Assembly: GCA_963169875.1 (NCBI GenBank)
Contig: CAUJEL010000043.1
Coordinates: 1 to 54,560, forward strand
Length of the DNA: 54,560 nucleotides
Origin: Candidatus Zhuqueibacterota bacterium
Lineage (GTDB): Bacteria > Zhuqueibacterota > Zhuqueibacteria > Residuimicrobiales > Residuimicrobiaceae
Reading direction: 5' to 3'
How positions within the stretch are numbered: the stretch's first letter is position 1; the number at the start of each line of letters is the position of its first letter. Positions 16,941-26,374 of the stretch are shown here, piece after piece. The notes under the pieces are model-generated. The model searched no databases. It worked only from the letters and a program-made list of their open reading frames with translations, and was not told the origin of the DNA. The position numbers and the translations under genes were made by a program.

Positions 16941-17684
16941 TTAAAAACGATATCCCATGGTAATGATCATATTGGCAACCGGCCGTTTTTCTCCCAGGAT
17001 CAAATCCTTGCCAATAATCTTATCCGCATCCTTGAAATAGTCACGGGAGAGAAAACGGGTGCCATCGAGCAGGGGCTCGCCAAAATCATAATAGCGGATG
17101 CCCAGGTCGAAATGGTTCATGAGGATGAGACCAGCTCCTAAACCATAGCCGAATTGACGGGCGAAATCATATTCGCGACGGTCGACCACTTCTCCGCTGA
17201 CAAAGGCTTTGCGCGTGGCGGGTTTGATGAAATCGATGCCACCCTGAACGAGGCCGTAAAAGCGCATGTTTTTCAGGAGTGAAACATCATACTGAAAACC
17301 CGTCATGACCGGGATCTGCAGCCATGGGCTATACTCAAAGACCAGCTCGTCGCCTGCAGCCGTCAGGCTGCGGAAGGTCTGCTGCACCTGGGCCTGATCC
17401 GCCCCATTTTGCATGATGCTGATGCTCGTCAACCAGCTGAGATTCAGCACCAGGGTCGGCATGGCGATATCGATCCCGGCTGCATATCCGTTTACGGCAA
17501 AACCGGCTTTTTCGCCCACATCGAAGCCATTTTTTTGCGTGACCAGTGGATTCTCACCAAGGTTATTGGCGAAATCCCCGGAAGGGGACGAAAAAGCCGC
17601 ATATGCCGTTAAATTTTGTGCTTGCAGGGTGGCGGCAAAAAGCAGGATCGCCAGCAGCTGCGTCAGGAATCCGAGTCTTGTCAT
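16941..17684 (-). CDS. Outer-membrane beta-barrel protein, PorT-like
   Basis: The 247-residue product has a signal peptide ending LQAQN and a barrel-like alternation ending in IITMGYRF. It resembles the small outer-membrane barrel domain proteins common in FCB bacteria. The start at 17684 has GGAG about 7 nt upstream. It is separated from the upstream beta-helix gene by a strong terminator, so it needs its own promoter. Function unknown. Confidence 0.7.
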   Translation of the reverse strand: MTRLGFLTQLLAILLFAATLQAQNLTAYAAFSSPSGDFANNLGENPLVTQKNGFDVGEKAGFAVNGYAAGIDIAMPTLVLNLSWLTSISIMQNGADQAQVQQTFRSLTAAGDELVFEYSPWLQIPVMTGFQYDVSLLKNMRFYGLVQGGIDFIKPATRKAFVSGEVVDRREYDFARQFGYGLGAGLILMNHFDLGIRYYDFGEPLLDGTRFLSRDYFKDADKIIGKDLILGEKRPVANMIITMGYRF

Positions 17685-17720
17685 ATTAACTCCATATTTC
17701 TTGTAAAACAGCTGTAATGG

Positions 17721-17758
17721 CTATCAAAAAAGGTGGAGGATCCCACCTTTTTTGATAG
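17721..17758 (-). terminator. Perfect 16-bp terminator hairpin
   Basis: CTATCAAAAAAGGTGG pairs completely with CCACCTTTTTTGATAG around the 6-nt loop AGGATC. It begins 14 bp after the stop of the beta-helix gene and supplies T-runs on both strands, so it may work in both directions. Confidence 0.85.
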
Positions 17759-17772
17759 TGAAACAGAGAGCG

Positions 17773-19410
17773 TTACTTCACGTAGCTCATCAAACGCGAG
17801 GAGGTATGATCTCCTGCTTTGAGTTTATAGAGGTAAACACCATTGGCAACGGTCTTCATCTGATTGTCCTTGCCATCCCACTGCACCCGGTACGCGCCCG
17901 CGGATTTGGTCTCGCTGACGAGGGTGCGAATTTCTTGTCCACGCAGATTGTAGACGACCAGCGATACGTCGGCAGGCCGCGCGAGGCTGAATTCGATGAA
18001 GGTCGATGGATTGAACGGGTTGGGATAATTCTGACGCAAGGCGTACTCCACAGGCTTATGCCCCGGTTTCTGCTCCACGCCGGTCATCCAGATTTCCCAT
18101 TCGGCTTTTTTGCCCGGGAACCAATTCAGATCTCCCAACGGGAATCCACCAATGGCATGCGTATACGAAGCCTTGGAAACCGGATAGGTGAAGATGTACT
18201 CGGCGCCGGTCACGCTGTAAAACGGCGCGGTGACTCCATAGGTATTGGGAATATCTTCAGCGTCGTTCGGTACGGGATCGACGATCAAATCCGGTGTATT
18301 GGCTTCCGGAGCACCTGACAGCTCGTATTCACGATAGGTGCGCAACTTGGTAAAGTCCGGCGGATTGGTGAAGTCGGGGTATTCGTAGAGCCAGTTCTGG
18401 GAGACGATGTTGGGATTGGTGTCAATGAATGACTGGCTGACTTCATTGTGCAGCACCGGCAAGGCGAGGGTATCGACCGCATTGTCCCAATCAACCAAAA
18501 CTGGAGAGAAGGCGAGGCTGTTGTTGCTGATGTAAATTTCCCGCTCGGCTTCTGTAAAGAGTGGCGTGCGTAAAGAATCGATGGGCAGCACTTCGTCTCT
18601 CAGGGTGTCGCCGTCCGCAATATCATCCGCATCAAAGGCGATATCCTGTATTTCCCAGCCCACATCGATGAACAGGTTATTGGTGATGCGGCCCTTGACG
18701 ATGCGGTCAGAGTCCATATTGTCCGTAGCGACGAGGGTATTATGATCGAAGATCAAATTCTTGAACAACGCACCACCCTGATCATTGACGAGTTCGCCGG
18801 TGGCGAAAAAGAAGGTGGAGTTTTGCACGACAATGGAATCTGCCAGATTTTCGCGAACATCGATGCAGCGGCTGGTGTTTTGCGTGCCTTTTTGCGACAG
18901 ATTGCGCAGAATACAGTTTTTGACGTACAGTTTTTGTTCCTGCGCATTGCAGCGGATGGGTGCCTGCCGGTCATAGTCAAAGAAGCAGCGGTCGAGGGTG
19001 ACGCTGATGCCGTCCTGATCGAGCTGGACATTATTTCTGAGGTAATTGCCGGTGACATCGAGGCTGGAGAGATACAATCCTTTCAGCGAGCCATTGGCGA
19101 GGAAATTGAACGATTTGGCATTGCTGCCCGATTCATTGACGCCGGGGATGAGCACCGGCGGCATGCCGTTGGGATCTGCGGCCCAGACGTGGAGCGGAAA
19201 GCCGCTGTTGTCGACGGTGCCATTCAATACATAGATGCCCCCATTCTGCAAGCGATAAACGCGATCGGCGGGTCTGGAAACGTCGTTTTCAACAGCCAGA
19301 TTTAAGGTCTCATAACCCGGCTCTACATCGAGAAAACTTTGGGCGTGAAGGGGCGTCAACGACCCCAGCAACACGATACTGAGCAACAGCGTAAAAGTGT
19401 AGCGCTTCAT
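17773..19410 (-). CDS. T9SS-exported right-handed beta-helix protein
   Basis: The 545-residue protein has a signal peptide (about 1-24) and a middle region rich in short N-and-I repeats such as LDRCFFDYD, KNCILRNLS, VQNSTFFF and FDHNTLV, typical of parallel beta-helix (pectate-lyase-like) folds. The end contains NYPNPFNPST, the T9SS sorting signature, and finishes SRLMSYVK. The start at 19410 is behind AAGGAGG. It is the gene after the TonB receptor (86-bp gap) and is followed by a perfect terminator. Likely a surface polysaccharide-binding or -cleaving protein; no catalytic residues were identified. Confidence 0.8.
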   Translation of the reverse strand: MKRYTFTLLLSIVLLGSLTPLHAQSFLDVEPGYETLNLAVENDVSRPADRVYRLQNGGIYVLNGTVDNSGFPLHVWAADPNGMPPVLIPGVNESGSNAKSFNFLANGSLKGLYLSSLDVTGNYLRNNVQLDQDGISVTLDRCFFDYDRQAPIRCNAQEQKLYVKNCILRNLSQKGTQNTSRCIDVRENLADSIVVQNSTFFFATGELVNDQGGALFKNLIFDHNTLVATDNMDSDRIVKGRITNNLFIDVGWEIQDIAFDADDIADGDTLRDEVLPIDSLRTPLFTEAEREIYISNNSLAFSPVLVDWDNAVDTLALPVLHNEVSQSFIDTNPNIVSQNWLYEYPDFTNPPDFTKLRTYREYELSGAPEANTPDLIVDPVPNDAEDIPNTYGVTAPFYSVTGAEYIFTYPVSKASYTHAIGGFPLGDLNWFPGKKAEWEIWMTGVEQKPGHKPVEYALRQNYPNPFNPSTFIEFSLARPADVSLVVYNLRGQEIRTLVSETKSAGAYRVQWDGKDNQMKTVANGVYLYKLKAGDHTSSRLMSYVK

Positions 19411-19496
19411 TTTCGATCCTCCTTGGTTTGGTATAAATCAATTACACGTGATTGCGGTTTTGGAGAAAGTCACCTCCTTTCAGTGTGGATAGATAT

Positions 19497-22403
19497 TTAA
19501 AATTTGAACATCAATCCGATATCAGCGGTCCATCCGTAATATTCTCTTTCGTCTGCGTACTGCACGGCCTGGATGTAGGACAGATCCGCGGCGTTGGTGA
19601 TGTTGTTCCAGTTGCCGAATACACTCATCCACTGGTTGATGTTTTGTTTGATCATGAAATCCCAGCGCACCAGATCATCGGTATAGCCGTCGATCTCTTC
19701 GCGGTTGCCGAGGGAGCGCAGCGTCTTGCCCTGGTAGAGCATGGACAATCTCGCAGAAAAGCCCTTCAAGTCGTAGCCGATGGCCAGATTGGCGATGTCG
19801 CTGGCTTGATTGGGCATCGGACCCGTTCGGAATGTATCGATGCGTGAGCTGGTGAATGGGGGCACTTTGAGCGTACGATTGAGGGAAAACGGATATTTGG
19901 TCTCCGACCAGATATGGCTGTAATTGAGGTTGAGCACCAGGCCATTAAGAGGTTTGGGAAGCCAGGAAAAGTTGGTTTGCCATTCTGTTTCAAAGCCCCA
20001 CAACTCGGTGTCGTTGGGATTGTTTTCCGGCTGGGTGATGGCGAATCCCTTGTAATCAGCCGGGAATAGTCCGGCATCGATGTCTTTTTTGTAGATGCGC
20101 ATATCATTTCTGAGCCAGATCAAATCTTCAATTTTTTTATAGAATCCACCCAATGTCAATAATCCCAGGCGGAAACTGTGCAATGACAGGAAAAGATCAA
20201 AATTATTGGATAATTGAGGTTTGAGATCAATAATCCCGCGGTTCATATTCATGGAGGTCGCGCTCTTTTTTACGCGGGGATTGAGCCAATCCATGCGGGG
20301 ACGTGAATAGGTGCGCGTTCCCGCGAGCCTGATATCAAACCAATCAGTGAGTTTGTAATGCACATGCATCATGGGAAACCATCTGCCATATTGCGTCGTG
20401 GCCGAGGTATCGGAGACGGTTCCTTCCCGTTCAATCTCTTTTTCCGAGATATTTGAGGATTTGGAGGTGAATTTGATGTAGGTGTCTTCATAGCGCACGC
20501 CGGGGATGAGCATCAATCTCGGCCCGAGGTTGATTTCCGTCATGATATAGCCCGCTGATACGCGTTCGCGGGTATCGAAATCATCCAATCCCGACAATTC
20601 ATCGCGGTCAAATAAGGAATCCACGAGGAAGGATTTTGCCAGATGTATCAGCTCGTTACGATCCAGTCCGATGCCAAACTCATAGGCGCCATCCAGGAAA
20701 TTGCCAGCGTCATAGCCGGGATCGATATAATTGACCACACTCGGGCTGTTGGAGGTGGAGATGGATTTGTACACAAATCCGGGCGTCCCATAGCGCGTAT
20801 GATGCCTTTGAAATTTTATCCAACTGTCCCGTTCCTGATATAATCTCGCCATAAATTCGGCTTCTTCGGTGAGGCGGTTTTTATTGGCGACCTTGCCGCC
20901 CATTTTAATGGCGCCGGTGATGTTGTTGCCAAAGAGTTTGTAGGGGATCTCCATATTGAGCTGGGCTGTCAGGTCTCTTTCTTTGGATTTGGCATTGCTC
21001 AATTCGCCGCCATTAATGCCGGAATCGGTATAGTTATTTTTAGCCGCCAGCAGGATGGCATCCGGCCCCAGTTCTTCCTTGTTTTGATTGTAGACCACCT
21101 GGTCAAAGGCGCCGCCTTCGGTAAATTCGAAGAGATAGTCATAAGGCCGCACCTGGAGTCCCTGATTGACGGACATGCGGGCATCAATATTGACGAAGGG
21201 CAGGCGGTATTTTCCGGACACGGAGGAAGTGAATATTTCCTTGGAGATGTCATTGACTTCGAGATTGTAGCTGTTGTCGTTGTTGGTGCCTGGATCCATA
21301 TCCCTTTCGTTCACCATGCGATCCCGGTGCACGCGGCTGAGAAAATTGCTGAATACCAACTCGCCCTTATCGAAGCGGTAGTCGATCATGAGATTGGCAC
21401 CGTAGCGGTTCAATTGTTCTATACGATCTTCCAGCGTCAGTGAATTGATGCGGATGGGCGCATAGGTTTCTCCGGGCCGTCTTTCCCGTTCGACCGAATA
21501 GTTGGCATTGAAAATATCCGCACTGCGATTGGTGTTTTCCATATTGCCGGTTACCAATACGCCGAGCCTGTTTTCAAAAAACCGCTGACTCATTCGGATG
21601 CTGTTTTTATACTGACCATATTCGCTGGCGATTGAATTATAACCGCTTTGCAGGCGGACATTGCTTTTGAAACCGCCATCGGCCGCTTTGGCAACCTGAA
21701 AATCGACGATGCCGCCAAACGCGTCTGCATCGCGATCCGGCGTGATGGCCTTGATCAACTCGATACCGGCGAGCATGTCGGACGAAATCATGCTCATATC
21801 AATGCTGCGATCGGCCAGATCATTGGAGGGGATTTTTTCGCCACCGACTGTGATTGTATTGTATTGCGGGGCCAATCCACGGATGACAATTTTCTGTCCT
21901 TCGCCGCCTTCCCGGATGATGGAAATGCCGGGCAAACGGCCGACGGATTCAGAGGCGTTCACATCCGGGAGCTCCTGAATGCGCTCGGCGGAAACCACGT
22001 TGATTATCGATTTGGCGGTCAATTGCCGGTTGATGGCGGCAACCTGACCTTGCCGCTGTGCCGTGACTTTTACGGAAGGTCCGGACAGCACCGTGGCATT
22101 GAGATTGGCGTCCTGCAGGCTGGATTGGCCTTCACGCACGACGATACTCGTACGGAATTCGTCAAACCCGATGTATCTGAACACGAGCTGATAACTGCCC
22201 GGGGGTACATTGAGAATGACATATCGGCCATCGAGATTGGTGACGGCTCCGAACGAGGTTCCCTTAATCATGACGTTGGCGCCAGGCAAGGGCTTTCCGG
22301 ATAGAGCTTCCTTGACAACACCCTGAATTTCTTCACCTGTTGCAGCTGTGGCAATAATTAAGGCAAGAAGTATGGCGATTGCCAGATTTCCAAGTATACG
22401 CAT
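19497..22403 (-). CDS. TonB-dependent receptor with carboxypeptidase-like N-domain
   Basis: Outer-membrane importer of 968 residues. The start is ATG 22403, six bases after AGGAGG, rather than a longer frame to 22451. After the signal peptide comes a CarboxypepD-reg-like domain (GVVKEALSGKPLPGANVMIKG; DGRYVILNVPPGSY), then a plug domain (NVVSAERIQELPDVNASESV; IVIRGLAPQYN) and a long barrel ending GLMFKF. Such receptors in FCB bacteria usually import oligosaccharides or metal chelates. No SusD partner is adjacent; the secreted beta-helix gene follows. The upstream gap carries candidate operator site C (22482-22510). Confidence 0.92.
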   Translation of the reverse strand: MRILGNLAIAILLALIIATAATGEEIQGVVKEALSGKPLPGANVMIKGTSFGAVTNLDGRYVILNVPPGSYQLVFRYIGFDEFRTSIVVREGQSSLQDANLNATVLSGPSVKVTAQRQGQVAAINRQLTAKSIINVVSAERIQELPDVNASESVGRLPGISIIREGGEGQKIVIRGLAPQYNTITVGGEKIPSNDLADRSIDMSMISSDMLAGIELIKAITPDRDADAFGGIVDFQVAKAADGGFKSNVRLQSGYNSIASEYGQYKNSIRMSQRFFENRLGVLVTGNMENTNRSADIFNANYSVERERRPGETYAPIRINSLTLEDRIEQLNRYGANLMIDYRFDKGELVFSNFLSRVHRDRMVNERDMDPGTNNDNSYNLEVNDISKEIFTSSVSGKYRLPFVNIDARMSVNQGLQVRPYDYLFEFTEGGAFDQVVYNQNKEELGPDAILLAAKNNYTDSGINGGELSNAKSKERDLTAQLNMEIPYKLFGNNITGAIKMGGKVANKNRLTEEAEFMARLYQERDSWIKFQRHHTRYGTPGFVYKSISTSNSPSVVNYIDPGYDAGNFLDGAYEFGIGLDRNELIHLAKSFLVDSLFDRDELSGLDDFDTRERVSAGYIMTEINLGPRLMLIPGVRYEDTYIKFTSKSSNISEKEIEREGTVSDTSATTQYGRWFPMMHVHYKLTDWFDIRLAGTRTYSRPRMDWLNPRVKKSATSMNMNRGIIDLKPQLSNNFDLFLSLHSFRLGLLTLGGFYKKIEDLIWLRNDMRIYKKDIDAGLFPADYKGFAITQPENNPNDTELWGFETEWQTNFSWLPKPLNGLVLNLNYSHIWSETKYPFSLNRTLKVPPFTSSRIDTFRTGPMPNQASDIANLAIGYDLKGFSARLSMLYQGKTLRSLGNREEIDGYTDDLVRWDFMIKQNINQWMSVFGNWNNITNAADLSYIQAVQYADEREYYGWTADIGLMFKF

Positions 22404-22481
22404 TGCTGCCTCCTGACCTTTGACATTGACGCGAATTATTTTCATTCTCATGAATTTATGATTTCATAACATCAATCATAA

Positions 22482-22510
22482 GCAATTTGCAGAGAATTGC
22501 CGCAATTAAC
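22482..22510. promoter_or_regulatory. Candidate operator, site C, upstream of the TonB receptor
   Basis: Reads AGCAATTTGCAGAG followed by AATTGCCGCAATTAAC. With two one-base gaps it matches site A at 27653-27682 (23 of 29 aligned positions by hand) and also resembles site B. A minus-strand TATGAT hexamer lies next to it (22475-22480). Confidence 0.5.
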
Positions 22511-22533
22511 ACGTTAATAACATTCATGCCGCT

Positions 22534-23274
22534 TCAGGGCAGCGGTACATGCAAATATGTGCACCCTTTGGGCACATTCACAACACGGATGCCATCGACC
22601 TCCCGCTGCTCCAGGCTATCGGGATGTGTATGGCCGAACACGACCATCTTGCAGCCGAGTTCAACCGCCAGTCTGGCGGCTTCGGCAAAGACCTGATCTG
22701 TTGAACGGGCATATTTCATGTCTTCCGCACTGGCTTGCATCTTTCGCCCCGATTCCCAATACTTCGCCCGCGCTTCGTTATAGCGCAAGGTATGACCGTG
22801 CAACAACAGCACCGTGCCTTTGTAGATGGTATGGCGTTCCGTTCCGGCATCGCCAAAGGTATCCATTTCATGATTGCCGCGAACATAATTCCCCCCGGCG
22901 GCCTTTCTGATGACATCGATGAGCTGCCGCGCGCGTTCCGGGTCGGGTGCGTTCTTGAAATCCACGATGTCACCGAGATAAAAAGTGCGTTCTCTCAGGG
23001 ACGGCAAGGCAGGATAAAAATAGTCGATGTTTTCCTGGATGGATTCCTGCATGCCCCGGACCAGGCGATGCCCCCCGTATATATGCGTATCCGCATAGAT
23101 TTTGATGACGGACTCATCCCTGATGACCGTTTCATCCGTGGTGGCTTCCAGGACATCGCAATCGCAGGGCGCTGGCAGCGGCCGGGCGAGCTTTATGGTT
23201 TTGTAGCAGGAATTGGAGAGCGATGCAGCGAGTACCAGAACGAGTATGGGAAGGAATAGTTTTCTGTTTTTCAT
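22534..23274 (-). CDS. Calcineurin-like metallophosphoesterase lipoprotein
   Basis: The 246-residue product has a leader ending LSNSC (Cys23) that predicts a lipoprotein. The dinuclear-metal motifs of calcineurin-like phosphoesterases appear in order: ADTH (Asp62, His64), GDIVD (about 101-105), GNHE (133-136), HGH (159-161) and a late FGHTHPDS. It lies 15 bp after the stop of the first TIM-barrel gene and is the last gene of the GH88 operon. A phosphatase or phosphodiesterase on an exported substrate is likely; the substrate is unknown. Confidence 0.85.
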   Translation of the reverse strand: MKNRKLFLPILVLVLAASLSNSCYKTIKLARPLPAPCDCDVLEATTDETVIRDESVIKIYADTHIYGGHRLVRGMQESIQENIDYFYPALPSLRERTFYLGDIVDFKNAPDPERARQLIDVIRKAAGGNYVRGNHEMDTFGDAGTERHTIYKGTVLLLHGHTLRYNEARAKYWESGRKMQASAEDMKYARSTDQVFAEAARLAVELGCKMVVFGHTHPDSLEQREVDGIRVVNVPKGCTYLHVPLP

Positions 23275-23289
23275 GGTATTTCGTGATGG

Positions 23290-24750
23290 TTAGTTGTCCA
23301 ATTGCCGCAGCGCGTCGCCGGCGCCGCGGAGATGTTCCAGTTTCATTTCAGAATACATGCGCGACAGCACGACGCCGGGCGCGCCGGCCCTGAATGCTGC
23401 CAGCACGGCTTCCTTGACGCTTTCCCGCGATCGGGGTGGATCATTCCCCTGCTCCGGGGAGACATCGATATCGATGCCCGGCCAAATCTGCAGGCTGGTT
23501 CCCTGCGCTTCCTTGACCCAGGCTGAGGATTCCCTGAAGACATAATCCGGAGAAAATCCCCGCGCCGACAGGGAGGCAAAATTACCCTCCTGGTAGCCCA
23601 TGATGTGATAGAGAAATTCGAGCCTTTCATCGCGCGGAATATCGGCCAAGTAGGTGTTGAGAAGGCCGTCGACATAACCGGTGCCGCGGGGACCTGCATC
23701 TGTATGATAGGCGATGATTTTCAGGAAATCGTTATATTTAGCCAGTTCCTGCAGATCCACGACCGCCCGGTAAAAGGGATTGAAAGAGAGGCTGTGGGGA
23801 ATGGCGCTGCCAACGAGGAGTTCGGGCCGTATGTTTTTTGCGGTGTCGTAAACCAGCTTGTAGATTTCGCGCAAGCTGTCGTACCAGAACATATCCCAGG
23901 CCAGTATCTCGGGATAGCGCAAGAGAATCCGCCAGAACGCCGCGTAATAACCCTGCGGAGGCCTGATTTCTGACCGCGCCTGGCGGACGAATTGGCACAG
24001 CGCCTGATATCCGGCGCGCACCCGGTTGGTATCGATACCTGCATTCTTTCCCTTTTCCAGACAGTGGGGACAAAAACAGGGGATTTCTGTCTTCTTTTTA
24101 CCGTCCCAGCGCAGCGCATGCGTCAGAGCCCCCCATCTTTCGGAACGCCACAGCAGCCCGTCTATTTCATAGGAATGAACGCAATCGTTGATCATCGCCG
24201 TAAGGAATGAACGATAATGGGGGTTGTTGAAACAGACCTGATCGAGCACCGCTCCATTCAAATCGACTTCATACATGGATGCGAATGGTGCAATCGAATC
24301 ATCGATCTGATCGGCGACCCAGGCGATGGTTTTCATGCCGCGCTTTTTCGCGGCGGGCAGGACGTCTCCCAGGACATCAAAATCGCCATGATCGGGTGCG
24401 CGCAAAACCTGGGCGTCGTTTTCAAAGAGCGTGCCGCGATAGTACGCCGGATTGATCCTGGCATAATAACCGCCCTGAAATGCAGCTCCTTTTTGCTGCA
24501 GGCCATGGTCCACCGGTGGCCAGGGCCGTCCCGACAAGCCCTGTTTGTAGCTGAAAACCATGGCGAACAAGGTATTGACCGATGCCAGTTCCTGAAGATT
24601 ATCCAAACAGTTTTCAATACCTTCATCGACAAATGAAGGGGCGCCAATCTGCATGCCAACCATTCTTGCAGATTTGGCCCTGGTTCTGGAAGCCATGGTC
24701 ATGCTCATCGCCATGATGCCGGCTGATTTGATAAAGGTGCGTCTGTTCAT
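23290..24750 (-). CDS. Tat-exported TIM-barrel putative glycoside hydrolase, paralogue 1
   Basis: The 486-residue protein opens MNRRTFIKSAG, a twin-arginine signal. It then follows a plan shared with two other genes in the window (32508-34058 and 38022-39530): IGAPSFVDEG, DHGDFDVLGD, FNNPHYRSFL, a CFCPHC cysteine cluster, the RILLRYPEILAWDMF helix and GIDIDVSPEQ near the end. The cysteine cluster and layout recall uncharacterised GH10-like/GHL glycoside-hydrolase TIM barrels. ATG 24750 puts the Arg pair at residues 3-4. It is co-directional with the pectin-lyase-fold gene (43-bp gap) and the phosphoesterase gene. Activity is undemonstrated; it is the most diverged of the three. Confidence 0.7.
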   Translation of the reverse strand: MNRRTFIKSAGIMAMSMTMASRTRAKSARMVGMQIGAPSFVDEGIENCLDNLQELASVNTLFAMVFSYKQGLSGRPWPPVDHGLQQKGAAFQGGYYARINPAYYRGTLFENDAQVLRAPDHGDFDVLGDVLPAAKKRGMKTIAWVADQIDDSIAPFASMYEVDLNGAVLDQVCFNNPHYRSFLTAMINDCVHSYEIDGLLWRSERWGALTHALRWDGKKKTEIPCFCPHCLEKGKNAGIDTNRVRAGYQALCQFVRQARSEIRPPQGYYAAFWRILLRYPEILAWDMFWYDSLREIYKLVYDTAKNIRPELLVGSAIPHSLSFNPFYRAVVDLQELAKYNDFLKIIAYHTDAGPRGTGYVDGLLNTYLADIPRDERLEFLYHIMGYQEGNFASLSARGFSPDYVFRESSAWVKEAQGTSLQIWPGIDIDVSPEQGNDPPRSRESVKEAVLAAFRAGAPGVVLSRMYSEMKLEHLRGAGDALRQLDN

Positions 24751-24793
24751 AAATAGGTCTCTCACATAGTTTCGGAAGGAGCAGAAAATCAGA

Positions 24794-26374
24794 TCAATGA
24801 TTCAAGGCTTGTTGCAGTTGATCATAAACCGTTCCCTGACGCTGCGCCGCGGTCGTCACATTTTCCACCGCCTGCTCGCCGAGCCGGTCTTGCAGCTGCT
24901 GCAAATAGAGACTGCGCGGTGTGACATGCCGGCCATGGGATTCAACATATCCCGGTTCGCGGTCGGGGAAGCGGCCCCGGGTTAATTTGCCGGTGCAGCC
25001 GATGGCATAGTTCTGCCCGGTCGGCGGTTTTTGCACGCAGATGGAATCTGTCTCACAGTTCCAGAATATTTGTTGCGCCCCGGCCCAGCCATGTCCGGTG
25101 CCCCAGTTGCCGCGATCCTGTGCATGGAATCTGCCGCCTTTGAGGTTGTCGAACAGGATCCCTGCGGCCCAGCGCTGGTGCGGACCGGTATCGTTGTAGG
25201 GCTTTTCAGCCAGCATGTCCAGGAATACATTGGGGCCGCACGTGCATGCGCCGGTGGCTGCCATATGCCGGGCATGGTCGCTGTAACAGCGCTGCACCAG
25301 ACAATACTGTCCTTTGACGGGAAACGGATACCTGCGGCTGCCCCTGATTTGGGAAACGGGTTTGAGGAGGGCACAATCCTGTACGGTGATGAAAATGGCG
25401 CCGTCATAGAGATCCACGCCGCGGGCGAAATGGACGATACTGATGTTTCTGACCCAAGCGTTCGCGGCATCATCAACCGTCACGCCGGTCCAGGCGTGCT
25501 CTTCATCTTCGTCTTCTTTGCCTTTGACATAGCTCGAGACGAGGCGGAGATTTTCCAGGCCGCTTTGATTGATACGGCCCTCTTCTTCATAGCGGTAGAT
25601 GTAGCCACCGCCATATTTTTCTTCCATGGCATTGATGACCGGCGCATCCAGCTCCACCCGGTTGCCATGGACCGCCATGATCGTTCTCTCGTAGATGAGA
25701 TCCTTGCTGCCGGGCTGCCACTGTTTGGTGCCTTCGCGTTCGACGATACGGTCCATCTTGAGGTCACGAATCCATTCAATCGTACTTGGCCGGTAGATGA
25801 TAATTTTGTCGCCCTTGTGGAGCGCCGTGCCATTTTCAACCGCGAAACTCATGGTTCCCCAGGGCACATAGGCAGCGGCTATTTTCTGCCGGCTGCCGGC
25901 GATTTCCGTTATTTTTAAGACGCCGCCGAGATGGATCAGCGTTCTTTTCTCCGTTCCCGTCGCATTTATGATCGTGCCATCTGGTCCCTGGCCTTCGCCG
26001 CGGAGGACAACGCCCGAGGCGCCAAGACGCAGCGATCCGGAAACCGCATAGGTTCCTTTGCGCAGCAGCACGGCGCCGCGGAATCCCTGGGAAAGGCTGC
26101 GCCGTGAAACACTGTCGATGGCAGCCTGAATGCGGCCGGTGTCATCCTGAAGTGGATCTGCTGGCTGCAAGATGATGACATCGGGAACATGTGGCAGGGC
26201 TACGCCGCCGCCCATATACCCCGCCCGGGAGAAATCAGGAATGGTGTTGCCGAGGCTGTCGGCGTGCGCCACCAGCTTTCCGTCTTCACCGACGTGGATG
26301 AGGGCACTGCGATTTTCGTCCGCGCAGTGCACAAAGGCGAGAACCAGACCGAATAAACCATACCATATTTTCAT
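24794..26374 (-). CDS. Exported pectin-lyase-fold protein (GH28/pectate-lyase-like)
   Basis: The 526-residue product has a hydrophobic leader (about 1-17) and a Cys at residue 18 that could be lipidated, though FVHC is a poor lipobox. IQAAIDSVSRRSLSQGFRG...LLRKGTYAVSGSLRLGASGVVLRG is the usual opening of GH28/pectate-lyase superfamily beta-helices, given here in pieces. Later repeats include ENLRLVSS and VQDCALLKP. A lyase or hydrolase on uronic-acid-rich polysaccharide fits the neighbouring GH88. The start at 26374 follows GGAGG and overlaps the GH88 stop by 4 nt, so the two are translationally coupled. Confidence 0.8.
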   Translation of the reverse strand: MKIWYGLFGLVLAFVHCADENRSALIHVGEDGKLVAHADSLGNTIPDFSRAGYMGGGVALPHVPDVIILQPADPLQDDTGRIQAAIDSVSRRSLSQGFRGAVLLRKGTYAVSGSLRLGASGVVLRGEGQGPDGTIINATGTEKRTLIHLGGVLKITEIAGSRQKIAAAYVPWGTMSFAVENGTALHKGDKIIIYRPSTIEWIRDLKMDRIVEREGTKQWQPGSKDLIYERTIMAVHGNRVELDAPVINAMEEKYGGGYIYRYEEEGRINQSGLENLRLVSSYVKGKEDEDEEHAWTGVTVDDAANAWVRNISIVHFARGVDLYDGAIFITVQDCALLKPVSQIRGSRRYPFPVKGQYCLVQRCYSDHARHMAATGACTCGPNVFLDMLAEKPYNDTGPHQRWAAGILFDNLKGGRFHAQDRGNWGTGHGWAGAQQIFWNCETDSICVQKPPTGQNYAIGCTGKLTRGRFPDREPGYVESHGRHVTPRSLYLQQLQDRLGEQAVENVTTAAQRQGTVYDQLQQALNH